Positions 1 through 7,754 of a DNA stretch of 64,000 nucleotides are shown here, one piece after another (within the stretch, counting starts at the first letter, position 1; every line of letters begins with the position of its first letter). The translations under genes were made by a program, and so were the position numbers. Source of the stretch: Paracidovorax oryzae ATCC 19882 (GTDB lineage: Bacteria > Pseudomonadota > Gammaproteobacteria > Burkholderiales > Burkholderiaceae_C). The stretch is taken from assembly GCF_000687165.1 (NCBI RefSeq), contig NZ_JMKU01000008.1, positions 1-64,000 of the forward strand, in the 5' to 3' direction. Below the pieces are notes generated by a model. It saw only the letters and a list, made by a program, of their open reading frames with translations. It made no database searches and was not told the origin of the DNA.

Positions 1-119
1 GCTGGTGCTGGTGCTGGTGCTGGTGCTGGTGCTGGTGCTGGTGCTGGTGCTGGTGCTGGTGCTGGTGCTGGTGCTGGTGCTGGTGCTGGTGCTGGCGCTG
101 GTGCTGGCGCTGGCGCTGG
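1..119. repeat. Hexanucleotide tandem repeat (GCTGGT)n
   Basis: Fifteen perfect GCTGGT copies (1-90) are followed by four GCTGGC/GCTGGT variants and a final GCTGG; the array runs off the left edge. On the minus strand it encodes Pro-Ala dipeptides of the lipoprotein above. Slippage by whole units changes linker length by two residues without breaking the frame, so this is a likely length-variable locus. Confidence 0.9.
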
Positions 120-194
120 ACTTGTTGCATCTCCCCCACCACCGCCGCCACAAGCTGCCAGCAAGAAAACCAATCCCATTGAGTATTGCCGCAT
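1..194 (-). CDS. Lipoprotein with Pro-Ala repeat linker (5' part only)
   Basis: Reading the minus strand from the ATG at 194 gives MRQYSMGLVFLLAACGGGG, a typical lipoprotein signal peptide with lipobox LAAC (Cys15) followed by a run of six glycines, then D-A-T-S and about 20 Pro-Ala dipeptides that continue past the left edge. A good ribosome binding site (GAGGA) lies 5 bases before the ATG. A mature lipid-anchored protein with a Gly-rich start and a stiff Pro-Ala spacer is common in Comamonadaceae exported enzymes, where the spacer holds a catalytic or binding domain away from the membrane. The functional domain is outside the window, so no role can be given. The second ATG (179) would shorten the n-region only. 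Confidence 0.72.
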   Translation of the reverse strand, partial: MRQYSMGLVFLLAACGGGGGGDATSPAPAPAPAPAPAPAPAPAPAPAPAPAPAPAPAPAPAPAP

Positions 195-432
195 GTTTCC
201 TCTGTATCAATTTGAAATTTTTGCAGCGGCATTGTATGAATTCCAGTGCATGCGGCGGCACCACCAGTGCAAATTCTGCGTACGTGACTTGAGGGGGATG
301 ACTTACCACCGTTTCATGCGCCGTTCGGGGTGCCGCAGCCCTGGGCTATGGAGGGTTTCGACACATGGGCAGCCAAATCCACGTCAAGCGCTCATAATCC
401 GCCAACGTCCCCTCCTGCAGGAGCCTCCCGCC

Positions 433-735
433 ATGTCCTCCATTTCCTCCATCGCCTCCTCCGGCCTGCGCGCCGCGCAGCTGCAGCTGGACACTTCGGC
501 GCACAACGTGGCCAACATGAACACGGAGGGTTTCCGCCGCCAGACGGTGGAGCAGTCTGCGGTGCCGGACCAGGGCGGGGTGGAGGCGCGCGTCGGCCGG
601 GCCGCGCGGGAAGGCGCCTCGCCGGAGGCGGACTCGGTGGACCAGATGTCCGCGACCTATGCCTTCTCGGCCAACCTGCAGACACTCAAGACCGAGGACC
701 GCATGCTCGGTTCGCTGCTGGACACCCGCGCCTGA
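433..735 (+). CDS. Short flagellar basal-body rod domain protein
   Basis: This 100-residue protein begins with the N-terminal rod signature of FlgB/FlgC/FlgG-type proteins: S-S-G-L-R-A-A-Q-L-Q-L-D-T-S-A-H-N-V-A-N, then NTEGFRR. Its end (QMSATYAFSANLQTLKTEDRM) resembles the C-terminal helix of the same family, so it is a minimal rod-like protein with the middle removed. The start at 433 is chosen because AGGAG (419-423) sits 9 bases upstream; the reading frame is open all the way to base 1 but the upstream part has no protein-like sequence. No other flagellar gene is adjacent, so it is an orphan; assembly into a flagellum is an inference from the family only. Confidence 0.75.
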   Translation: MSSISSIASSGLRAAQLQLDTSAHNVANMNTEGFRRQTVEQSAVPDQGGVEARVGRAAREGASPEADSVDQMSATYAFSANLQTLKTEDRMLGSLLDTRA

Positions 736-760
736 CCCTGCGGCGGCGTCGGGGCGGGGT

Positions 761-880
761 TCAGCGCCCGGTGGCGAGGTCGGCCAGGCGCTCGACCAGC
801 CAGTGGGAGAACGGCAGTGCCCGGGGCTGCATGGCGAGCGGGTGATGCGCTCCTGCGGTGCGTGTGCAAGCATGTTCCAT
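761..880 (-). CDS. Possible small protein of 39 residues
   Basis: A short minus-strand frame starts at an ATG (880) with GGAG 8 bases upstream and ends in a plausible amphipathic stretch (PFSHWLVERLADLATGR). It lies between the rod-like gene and the DUF2061 gene. I do not recognise it and it could be chance; the shorter start at 829 would leave 22 residues. Confidence 0.2.
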   Translation of the reverse strand: MEHACTRTAGAHHPLAMQPRALPFSHWLVERLADLATGR

Positions 881-903
881 GGTGGTTCTCCGGCCCGTGG
901 CGC

Positions 904-1161
904 TCAGGCGCCTGCAGCGGCGGGTTGCGCTGCCGCTGCAGCGGCGCGGCGCCGGCCCGCGCGCTCCCAGGCCTTCTCATGGAAGAAAAACGCCACGGCC
1001 TGCACGGTGGGCTCCAGCAGGCTCAGCGTGAGCGAGGCGATCAGGTTGCCGGTGACCGCATAGGCCACCATGGCCGCCACGCAGATGTGGATGAGGTAGT
1101 AACTGCCCGTCTTCATGAGCGTGGGGAGGTTCTGGCGGGTGGCTTGGCGGATGCGGTCCAT
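904..1161 (-). CDS. DUF2061 family small membrane protein
   Basis: The 85-residue protein carries the family pattern: a short basic N-terminus, K-T-x-S-Y-Y-L-I-H, a membrane segment, a central TGN, a second hydrophobic stretch ending LLEP, and the signature FFHEKAWER. Two membrane helices are expected (about residues 22-41 and 45-62). The tail after residue 68 is Arg/Ala-rich and of low complexity. AAGGAG stands 7 bases before the ATG at 1161. Function is unknown for the family; there is no operon partner here, since the next gene is divergent. Confidence 0.85.
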   Translation of the reverse strand: MDRIRQATRQNLPTLMKTGSYYLIHICVAAMVAYAVTGNLIASLTLSLLEPTVQAVAFFFHEKAWERAGRRRAAAAAAQPAAAGA

Positions 1162-1349
1162 GGCGGCTCTCCTTCTTTTGTTCCGTATCGGTGTTCGTGG
1201 GGGATTTGTGAATGCTAGGCATTCTCATTGGCGTGCGCCAATTGATCCTCTCGAATCCGGCGATAGCGCCGCGGCCCGGCGCCGCTATGATCGGCCACCG
1301 CACGGACGGGTTGGCAGTCCGTTTTCCCTTCTTACAGCCGGAGCACCGC

Positions 1350-2399
1350 ATGGCCCTCATGGACTTCATCAAGAAGCAGTTCATCGACATCATCCAGTGG
1401 ACGGAAGACGACGACGGAACGCTGGCGTGGCGCTTTCCCATGCGCGACCTGGAAATCCAGAACGGCGGCACGCTGGTGGTGCGCGAGTCGCAGATGGCGG
1501 TCTTCGTCAACGAGGGCAAGGTGGCCGACGTGTTCGGCCCCGGCACCTACAAGCTGACCACGCAGACCCTGCCGGTGCTCACCTACCTGAAGAACTGGGA
1601 CAAGCTGTTCGAGTCCCCGTTCAAGAGCGACGTGTACTTCTTCAGCACGCGCCAGCAGGTGGACCAGAAGTGGGGCACGCCGCAGCCCATCACCATCCGC
1701 GACAAGGATTTCGGGGCGGTGCGCCTGCGCGCCTTCGGCAACTATGCATACCGCGTGGCCGATCCCAAGCTGTTCCACACCGAGATCTCGGGCACGCGCG
1801 CGGCCTACACGGTGGGCGAGCTCGACGGCCAGTTGCGCGGCCTCGTGCTGCAGAACATCAGCAACGCGATCGCATCGAGCGGCCTGCCGTTCCTCGACCT
1901 CGCGGCCAACCAGATCATGTTCGCCGATGCGCTCGCGAAGGAGCTGCAGCCGGCCTTCGCGAAGATCGGCCTGCAGCTGGAGGCGATGACGGTGCAGAAC
2001 CTGTCGCTGCCCGAGGAGCTGCAGAAGATCCTCGACCAGAAGATCGGCATGGGCATGGTCGGCAACGACATGGGCAAGTTCATGCAGTACCAGACGGCGC
2101 AGTCGATCCCAAAGTTCGCGGAAGGCGCGGGCAACGGGGGAGGCGTCGCGGGCGACGCGATGGGCCTGGGCGCGGGCGTGGCGCTCGGGCAGGTGCTGGC
2201 GCAGAACCTGCAGCAGGGCCTGCAGGGCGGCGCCGGTGCGCAGGCTCCTGCCGCTGCGGGCGCCGTGCCCGTGTCTGGCGTGCGGCCCGAGGACGTGATG
2301 GCCACGCTGGAAAAGCTGGGCGACCTCAAGGCCAAGGGCATCCTCACGCAGGAAGAGTTCGACGCCAAGAAGGCGGAGCTGCTCAAGAAGCTGGTCTGA
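1350..2399 (+). CDS. SPFH/Band-7 protein with C-terminal SHOCT domain
   Basis: A 349-residue cytoplasmic protein of the YdjI/virion-core-like SPFH family: an N-terminal region binding the membrane-protein scaffold (residues 1-60, with the early W-T-E-D-D-D-G-T-L-A-W-R-F-P segment), an SPFH core to about 230, a Gly/Ala-rich linker, and a SHOCT domain at the end (DLKAKGILTQEEFDAKKAELL). SPFH proteins oligomerise at membranes; SHOCT domains are short oligomerisation modules. The ATG at 1350 is preferred over an in-frame ATG at 1212 because GGAG precedes it and similarity to the family starts there. It is the first gene of a run with the DUF4178 and DUF350 genes, a pairing that recurs in bacteria and suggests envelope-stress work. 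Confidence 0.85.
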   Translation: MALMDFIKKQFIDIIQWTEDDDGTLAWRFPMRDLEIQNGGTLVVRESQMAVFVNEGKVADVFGPGTYKLTTQTLPVLTYLKNWDKLFESPFKSDVYFFSTRQQVDQKWGTPQPITIRDKDFGAVRLRAFGNYAYRVADPKLFHTEISGTRAAYTVGELDGQLRGLVLQNISNAIASSGLPFLDLAANQIMFADALAKELQPAFAKIGLQLEAMTVQNLSLPEELQKILDQKIGMGMVGNDMGKFMQYQTAQSIPKFAEGAGNGGGVAGDAMGLGAGVALGQVLAQNLQQGLQGGAGAQAPAAAGAVPVSGVRPEDVMATLEKLGDLKAKGILTQEEFDAKKAELLKKLV

Positions 2400-2469
2400 G
2401 CGGGCGAGTCCCGACGCGGCGCAGTCGGCGGGTGGCAAGGTCGCCCACCGCTGCGGCGTGAACCAATCC

Positions 2470-2491
2470 CTGCCGGCGCGGATGCCGGCAG
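2470..2491 (+). other. Perfect 8-bp stem hairpin between SPFH and DUF4178 genes
   Basis: CTGCCGGC (2470-2477) pairs exactly with GCCGGCAG (2484-2491) around a 6-base loop. No U-run follows, so it is not a standard terminator. It may stabilise or separate message segments in the operon, or be a chance product of the high GC content. Confidence 0.4.
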
Positions 2492-2515
2492 GAGGCCGAC
2501 AACACCGATTCCCAC

Positions 2516-4048
2516 ATGGCCGACCCCCAACTCCAGCGCCACTACCGCGCACCCTGCCCGGGCTGCGGCGCGCCGGTCGAATTCCGCAGCGCGCAGTCCA
2601 CGCACGCCGTCTGTCCCTACTGCCAGAGCACCGTGGTGCGCAGCGGGGAGGTTCTGTCGCGCGTGGGCAAGATGGCGGAGGTGTTCGACGACCACAGCCC
2701 GCTGCAGCTCATGGCGAGCGGCCGCGCCATGCTGGATGGGCGCGAGCAGCCGTTCACGCTCATCGGGCGGCTGCAGTACAAGGCCGACACGGGCACGTGG
2801 ACCGAGTGGAACGCGATCCTGGAGGATGGCACCACTGCCACGCTGGGCGAGGACAACGGGGGCTACGTGTTCACGCGGCCCATCGAGCCGGGGCGCGAGC
2901 TGCCCGCACCGGAGCGCTTCCGCGTGGGCGCCACCACGGCGATCAACGGCGTGCCCTACAGCGTGGCGGCGAACGTGCAGGCGCACCTGGTGTCCGCACA
3001 GGGCGAACTGCCCAGGCTGCCGCCGCTGGGCCAGCCCTTCGCGGTGGTGGAACTGCGCAGCGAGCAGGGCGAAGTGCTGTCCATCGACTATTCGCAGGCA
3101 CCCCCGAGGGTGGAGCGCGGCCGGGCCGTGCGGCTGGAAGACCTGCGCATGCAGGGCCTGCGGGAGGAGTCGGCGAAGGACGAGAAGGCACGCCAGTTCA
3201 GCTGCCCGCATTGCGGTGCGCCGGTGCAGGTGGCGTTCGACACCACCAAGAGCCTGACCTGCCCGTCGTGCGCGAGCCTCATCGACATCTCGGGCGGCAT
3301 CGGGGGCGAGTTGCGCCACGCGGTGCAGGACGAGCCCGTGCAGCCGCTGATCCCGCTGGGCACGACCGGCCTGCTCGAGGGCGTGGTCTGGCAAGTGGTG
3401 GGCTTCCAGCACCGCATGGGCAGCGAGCCGGACGACGACGAGAGCTTCGGCTGGGACGAGTACCTGCTCTACAACCGCCAGCGCGGGTTCGCCTTCCTCG
3501 TGGACGCCTCGGACGGCTGGAGCCTGGTGCGGCCCGCGACGGGCGCACCCAAGCTGTCCGCCGACGGGCAGACCGCCACCTACCTGCAGAATCCCTACCG
3601 GCTGGATTACCAGTACCGCGCCGAGACCACCTATGTGCTGGGCGAGTTCTACTGGCCCGTGGAGCGGGGGCAGGCCACCCAGAACCGCGACTACAGCAGC
3701 AAGGGCGGCCGGGGCCGGCTGTCGATGGAGCAGACCCCGCGCGAGATCACGTGGTCGGTGGGCAGCCTGGTGGACAGCGCCCTGGTGGCCCAGGCGTTCA
3801 AGCTCGAAGGGCAGAAGGACCTGTTCAAGCGCGACGATGCCGCTCCGCTGGCGAGCGCCGGCAGCCTCGGGGGGGTGGGCTGCGTCACGGTGATCATCGT
3901 GGCGGTCGTGCTGGTCCTTCTGCTGCTGCTGTTCTCGCGGGGCTGCAGCTCCTCCTGCGATCCTGCGCGGGAGAACTGCACCTCGTCGAGCTACCGCTCC
4001 TCGGGCGGCTCCTTCGGGGGCTGGTCCAGCGGCGGCGGGCACAAGTAG
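2516..4048 (+). CDS. DUF4178 protein with two zinc ribbons and C-terminal membrane helix
   Basis: 510 residues. Two Cys4 zinc-ribbon knuckles are visible: CPGC...CPYC near residues 14-36 and CPHC...CPSC near 230-255. The stretches between them (LIGRLQYKADTGTWTEWNA...) match DUF4178 repeats. A hydrophobic helix near residues 460-482 (VTVIIVAVVLVLLLLLF) is followed by a Cys/Ser/Gly-rich tail ending SSGGGHK, so the protein is probably tail-anchored with the zinc ribbons in the cytoplasm. It follows the SPFH gene by 116 bases and precedes a DUF350 gene by 59 bases. DUF4178, DUF350 and spermidine-synthase-like genes are known to travel together; the biochemical role is not established. Confidence 0.82.
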   Translation: MADPQLQRHYRAPCPGCGAPVEFRSAQSTHAVCPYCQSTVVRSGEVLSRVGKMAEVFDDHSPLQLMASGRAMLDGREQPFTLIGRLQYKADTGTWTEWNAILEDGTTATLGEDNGGYVFTRPIEPGRELPAPERFRVGATTAINGVPYSVAANVQAHLVSAQGELPRLPPLGQPFAVVELRSEQGEVLSIDYSQAPPRVERGRAVRLEDLRMQGLREESAKDEKARQFSCPHCGAPVQVAFDTTKSLTCPSCASLIDISGGIGGELRHAVQDEPVQPLIPLGTTGLLEGVVWQVVGFQHRMGSEPDDDESFGWDEYLLYNRQRGFAFLVDASDGWSLVRPATGAPKLSADGQTATYLQNPYRLDYQYRAETTYVLGEFYWPVERGQATQNRDYSSKGGRGRLSMEQTPREITWSVGSLVDSALVAQAFKLEGQKDLFKRDDAAPLASAGSLGGVGCVTVIIVAVVLVLLLLLFSRGCSSSCDPARENCTSSSYRSSGGSFGGWSSGGGHK

Positions 4049-4107
4049 CGGCCGTGATCGCGGAGCCCGTTTTTTTCCGGTTCGTTGTTTGAATGAAGGA
4101 GTTCACC

Positions 4108-4332
4108 ATGCCATTCGACTGGCTGCACCCCGCCGCCTTCTTCGGCTCCATCCTGTTCGCGCTGATCGGCGTGCTGGTGTTCTGGATCAGCTTCATCGTC
4201 ATCGACAAGATCACGCCCTACGACCTGTGGGCCGAGATCGTCGAGAAGCAGAACAAGGCCCTGGCCATGGTCGTGGCGGCGATGTGCCTGGGCATCAGCA
4301 TCATCGTGGCGGCAGCGATCCACGGGGGGTGA
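4108..4332 (+). CDS. DUF350 family membrane protein
   Basis: 74 residues with two membrane helices (about 11-35 and 50-70) separated by the conserved acidic loop D-K-I-T-P-Y-D-L-W-A-E-I and followed by N-K-A-L-A, the DUF350 (YjfL-like) pattern. The ATG at 4108 is chosen rather than that at 4093, because the AAGGAG inside the upstream codons is its ribosome binding site. It is the third gene of the SPFH-DUF4178-DUF350 group. Full YjfL proteins repeat this unit; here there is a single copy. Confidence 0.85.
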   Translation: MPFDWLHPAAFFGSILFALIGVLVFWISFIVIDKITPYDLWAEIVEKQNKALAMVVAAMCLGISIIVAAAIHGG

Positions 4333-4382
4333 GGCCGCCGTGGTGCGCTGGCTTGCGGTGCCGGCTGCGGGGGCGGGCGCTG

Positions 4383-4844
4383 TCAGGTCGGATCGGGTTC
4401 CGACGCTGCGAGGGGCACGGCATGGAAGAAGGCCGGGGCATCCAGAGGGAACGCCATGAGGACGACATATCGCATGGTCCGGCCGCACTGGGCCAGCGTC
4501 CACAGCTCGATCGAGCGGCGCCCCGCGGCAGCCGTGGCGCTGATGTCGCGCACGATGCGCGAGGCCGCTGTCTCGATGCTCGGGCAAGCCGCCATTTCCG
4601 TGGCCTTGGCCTTCACCATGGCCAGCACTTTCGCGCGCTGCGCGGGTGATGCGACGCTGCTGCCAGTGAAGGCCACGGCCGCAACGTCGCCAGTGGCGGG
4701 AAAGCCCGCGCCGCCGAGGGCCTTCAGTTCCACCCACGGGTCGGGCGGTGCATCTTCCAGGCGCCAGTCGTAGTGCATGTTGTAGGACGACTGCATGGGC
4801 GAGCCAGTGGAGTCGTGTGCCGGCTGGAACCGGCAGGTGGACAT
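4383..4844 (-). CDS. Hypothetical protein
   Basis: A 153-residue minus-strand frame starting MSTCRFQPAHD with AGGA upstream. The body looks like real protein (YDWRLEDAPPDPWVELKAL near residue 25; alanine-rich helices; RRSIELWTLAQCG), but I recognise no family, signal peptide or membrane segment. The N-terminus abuts a remnant of a TonB-dependent receptor on the other strand (4874-5032), so the gene may have lost its original 5' end in a rearrangement; the second ATG (4796, MQSSYNMHY) is an alternative start. Confidence 0.5.
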   Translation of the reverse strand: MSTCRFQPAHDSTGSPMQSSYNMHYDWRLEDAPPDPWVELKALGGAGFPATGDVAAVAFTGSSVASPAQRAKVLAMVKAKATEMAACPSIETAASRIVRDISATAAAGRRSIELWTLAQCGRTMRYVVLMAFPLDAPAFFHAVPLAASEPDPT

Positions 4845-4873
4845 GGCGTCCTGGGCCGCCAGGTCCAGCCGCG

Positions 4874-5032
4874 CGGATCCGCTGGGATGCGCTCGTCGGC
4901 TGGCGCTCCGCGCCGTGGACGGTGACGGCGGCCGTCTCCAACCTGTTCGACAAGGAGTACTGGCGCCCGGGCACCAGCGCGCTGCCGGGCACACCGCGAT
5001 CACTGCTGGTGAGCGCGAGCTACCAGTTCTGA
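4874..5032 (+). pseudogene. C-terminal remnant of a TonB-dependent siderophore receptor
   Basis: The frame R-I-R-W-D-A-L-V-G-W-R-S...WTVTAAVSNLFDKEYW...PGTPRSLLVSASYQF-stop is the closing barrel strands of a TonB-dependent siderophore receptor: the motif NLFDKEYW, the PGTPR turn and the terminal aromatic residue (Phe) needed for outer-membrane insertion. Only about 53 residues remain; the upstream sequence in the same frame is not receptor-like and has no start. It is a deletion scar, not a working gene. Confidence 0.75.
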
Positions 5033-5045
5033 GGCGCTTCGCGGT

Positions 5046-6038
5046 TCAGAGGCCCAGGGCCCGGCGCATCTGCGCGCCCGTGAGCCGCTGGCGCGGGCCG
5101 GCGAGCAGGGCGCACATGCGTTCGTTGCAGGGCGCCCGCAGGCCATGCTCCGCGGCCAGCCGCACGACGGCGCCGCAGAGGTCGTCGATCTCGGTGGGCC
5201 GGCCGGCCTCCAGGTCGTCCCACATCGATGAGCGCGCGGCCGGGTCGATGCGCAGCATGCGGCGTGCGAGCCGCGTAAACAGCGCGTCCGGCAGCCGCAG
5301 CACGTGCGGCAGCAGTGCCGGCGGCACGGGCGCGACCTTCGCGGGGCGGATGCCGGCGCGCGCCATGGCGCGCAGCGCTTCGGCCTGCAGCGCCGCGAAC
5401 ACCTTGCGGCAGTCGCGGTCCTGCAGTTCCTCGCGCAGCGGCAGGTCCGAGAGCGCATTCACGGGGTTGTTGAGGTTCAGCAGCAGCTTGCCCCACTGCA
5501 CCGGGCGGATGTCCTCCACGACCGTGGTGCCGAGTCCTGCTGCCCTGAAAGCGCCAGCCGCCGCGGCGACGGCCGGATCGCGCTGCAGGTGGATGTCTCC
5601 GGTGGTCGCGCGGTGCACGTGCGTGCCGCGCAGCACCACGTTGTAGGGCACCATGCCCCCGATGGGACGCAGTGCCGGCGCATGGGCGGCGATGCGTGCC
5701 ACGTTGTCCACGCCGTTCTGCAGCGACACCACCGGCGTGCCGGGCGGGCATGCGCCGCCGAGCGCGCGGGCCGCCTGCGCCGTGGCGCCGCCCTTCACGC
5801 ACAGCAGGACGACGGCGTCGCCGGGGCATTCCATGCCGTCCAGCGCCGGGGCCAGCCGCAGCGCGTGCGGGGGCACGTGCGCGTCGGCCCCCTCCAGATC
5901 GCTCACCCGCAGGCCGTCCCGCGCGATCGCGTCCAGGATGCGGGGTCGGCCCACCAGGGCCACCGTTTCCCCGGCCGCGGCCAGGCGCCCGCCCACGTAA
6001 AGGCCGATGGCGCCCGCGCCCATGACGATGAAATGCAT
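5046..6038 (-). CDS. Ketopantoate reductase family (PanE/ApbA) oxidoreductase
   Basis: 330 residues. The N-terminal Rossmann fold opens with GAGAIGLYVGG (residues about 7-17), the NADPH site. The PanE motifs follow: LLCVKGG, VVSLQNGVDN, and QWGKLLLNLNNPVNAL with the catalytic Lys and Asn. A C-terminal ApbA_C helical domain has E-I-D. The family reduces 2-dehydropantoate to pantoate for coenzyme A, but many paralogs use other 2-keto acids and the position beside a receptor remnant gives no pantothenate context. The start at 6038 has GGAGG 9 bases upstream. The neighbouring spermidine-synthase gene diverges. Confidence 0.85.
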   Translation of the reverse strand: MHFIVMGAGAIGLYVGGRLAAAGETVALVGRPRILDAIARDGLRVSDLEGADAHVPPHALRLAPALDGMECPGDAVVLLCVKGGATAQAARALGGACPPGTPVVSLQNGVDNVARIAAHAPALRPIGGMVPYNVVLRGTHVHRATTGDIHLQRDPAVAAAAGAFRAAGLGTTVVEDIRPVQWGKLLLNLNNPVNALSDLPLREELQDRDCRKVFAALQAEALRAMARAGIRPAKVAPVPPALLPHVLRLPDALFTRLARRMLRIDPAARSSMWDDLEAGRPTEIDDLCGAVVRLAAEHGLRAPCNERMCALLAGPRQRLTGAQMRRALGL

Positions 6039-6076
6039 GCGAAGCCTCCGGAGGGCCGTACAGGGGCCCGGCGCCC

Positions 6077-7711
6077 GTGACGGTGTGGGTGGATTGTGCG
6101 GCCGGTGGCGGCAAGGTGCGGCGGCGCGCATCCCGCAAAATAGCGGGCTTGACCGCCGCCGCTCCCCTCCCATCCCCCCCGCAGCCCGCTCCCCGTCCGC
6201 TGGACATCGCGCTGCTCGCCAGCGTGTTCGTGGTGGCCGCCTGCGGCCTGCTCTACGAACTCGTTGCGGGCGCGCTCGCCTCGTACGTGCTGGGCGATTC
6301 GGTGCTGCAGTTCTCCACCATCATCGGAACCTACCTTTTCGCGATGGGCGTGGGCTCGTGGCTGTCGCGGTATTTCGACCGCCAGCTGCCCGCGCATTTC
6401 CTGCGGATCGAGCTGCTGGTGGCGGTGGTCGGCGGGGCGCTGCCCGCGCTGCTCTTCCTGGCCAACGCCTACGTGCCGGGCGCGTTCCGGCTGCTGCTCT
6501 ACGGCATGGTGCTGCTGGTCGGCATGCTGGTGGGGCTGGAGATACCGCTGGTGATGCGCATCCTCAAGCGCAATGTGGCGCTCAAGGACCTGGTCTCGCA
6601 GGTGCTCACCTTCGACTACCTGGGCGCGCTCGCGGTCTCGCTCGCATTTCCGCTGCTGCTGGTGCCGCACCTGGGGCTGGTGCGCACGGGGCTGTTGTTC
6701 GGCATCTTCAACGCGGTGGTGGCGGTCTGGGCGCTGTGGCTCTTCCGGCACGAACTGCGGCGCTTCCGGGCGCATGCGCTGGCGTGCGCGGCCGTGCTCG
6801 TGGCGCTGCTGGCCGGCTTCGCGGGGGCCGAGCACATCACCCGCCTGGCGGAAGACCATTTCTACCAGGACCGCATCGTCATCGCCAGCGCCTCGCCCTA
6901 CCAGCGCATCGTGGTCACGCACGGCCGCTCGGGCTACCGGCTGTTCCTGAACGGCAACCTGCAGTTCGCCGAGCGCGACGAGTACCGCTACCACGAGGCG
7001 CTGGTGCACCCGGCGATGTCCGCCCACGGAGCCCCGAAGCACGTGGCGGTGCTCGGCGGCGGCGACGGCATGGCGGTGCGCGAGATCCTGAAGTACCCCT
7101 CGGTCGAGTCGGTCACGCTGGTGGAACTCGATCCGGCCATGACGCGGCTCTTCCGCACCGATCCGGCGCTGGTGTGGCTCAACGCCGGGGCGCTCAACGA
7201 TCCGCGGGTGCACATCGTCAACACGGATGCCTTCCAGTGGCTGCAGGAGGGGGGCGGGGTGGATTCCACTTTCGACGTGATCGTGGTGGACTTCCCCGAT
7301 CCCACCAACTTCGCGATCGGCAAGCTCTACACGAACAGCTTCTATGCCCTGCTGGAACAGCGCCTCTCGGCGAGTGGCTATGCGGTGGTGCAGACCACCT
7401 CGCCGCTGGTGGCGCGCCAGAGTTTCTGGACCGTGGTGCAGACCGTCGAGTCGGTGGGCCTGGCCACGGCGCCGTACCACGTGCACGTGCCGAGCTTCGG
7501 CGAATGGGGCTTCGTCATCGCCAGCCGGCGGCCCTGGCGCCTGCCGGAGCACCTGCCCGGGGGGCTGCGGTTCCTGTCGGTGCCCACGCTGCCGCTGCTG
7601 TTCGACTTCCCGCTGGACATGGCCCGGGTGCCGGCGGAGGTGAACCGATTGTCGAACCAGGTGCTGGTGCACACCTACGAGCAGGAATGGGGCAAGGTGG
7701 CGGCGCATTGA
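6077..7711 (+). CDS. Membrane-anchored spermidine synthase-like aminopropyltransferase
   Basis: 544 residues. About seven membrane helices fill residues 42-250 (for instance LLASVFVVAACGLLYELVAG), then a spermidine-synthase fold: GGGDGMAVREI (decarboxylated-SAM site), VTLVELDP, and the acidic active-site segment VIVVDFPDP. The family transfers an aminopropyl group to a polyamine or related amine; the membrane fusion is typical of copies linked to DUF4178/DUF350 genes, as here. The ATG at 6077 lies in the promoter space shared with the divergent reductase; a TTG at 6149, just after an AAAATA stretch that could be a -10 element, may be the true start, and homology only begins near residue 40. 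The next gene, an amine oxidase-like enzyme, is 43 bases downstream. Confidence 0.85.
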   Translation: MTVWVDCAAGGGKVRRRASRKIAGLTAAAPLPSPPQPAPRPLDIALLASVFVVAACGLLYELVAGALASYVLGDSVLQFSTIIGTYLFAMGVGSWLSRYFDRQLPAHFLRIELLVAVVGGALPALLFLANAYVPGAFRLLLYGMVLLVGMLVGLEIPLVMRILKRNVALKDLVSQVLTFDYLGALAVSLAFPLLLVPHLGLVRTGLLFGIFNAVVAVWALWLFRHELRRFRAHALACAAVLVALLAGFAGAEHITRLAEDHFYQDRIVIASASPYQRIVVTHGRSGYRLFLNGNLQFAERDEYRYHEALVHPAMSAHGAPKHVAVLGGGDGMAVREILKYPSVESVTLVELDPAMTRLFRTDPALVWLNAGALNDPRVHIVNTDAFQWLQEGGGVDSTFDVIVVDFPDPTNFAIGKLYTNSFYALLEQRLSASGYAVVQTTSPLVARQSFWTVVQTVESVGLATAPYHVHVPSFGEWGFVIASRRPWRLPEHLPGGLRFLSVPTLPLLFDFPLDMARVPAEVNRLSNQVLVHTYEQEWGKVAAH

Positions 7712-7754
7712 TGCCGGGCACGGCCTGACATGGCCGTGGCGTAGAGTACGCCGC

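Noticed and set aside
5-292. Plus-strand frame of Leu-Val repeats (about 95 residues)
   Set aside because: It is the other-strand reading of the GCTGGT repeat; the minus strand gives a real lipoprotein with signal peptide, lipobox and ribosome binding site.
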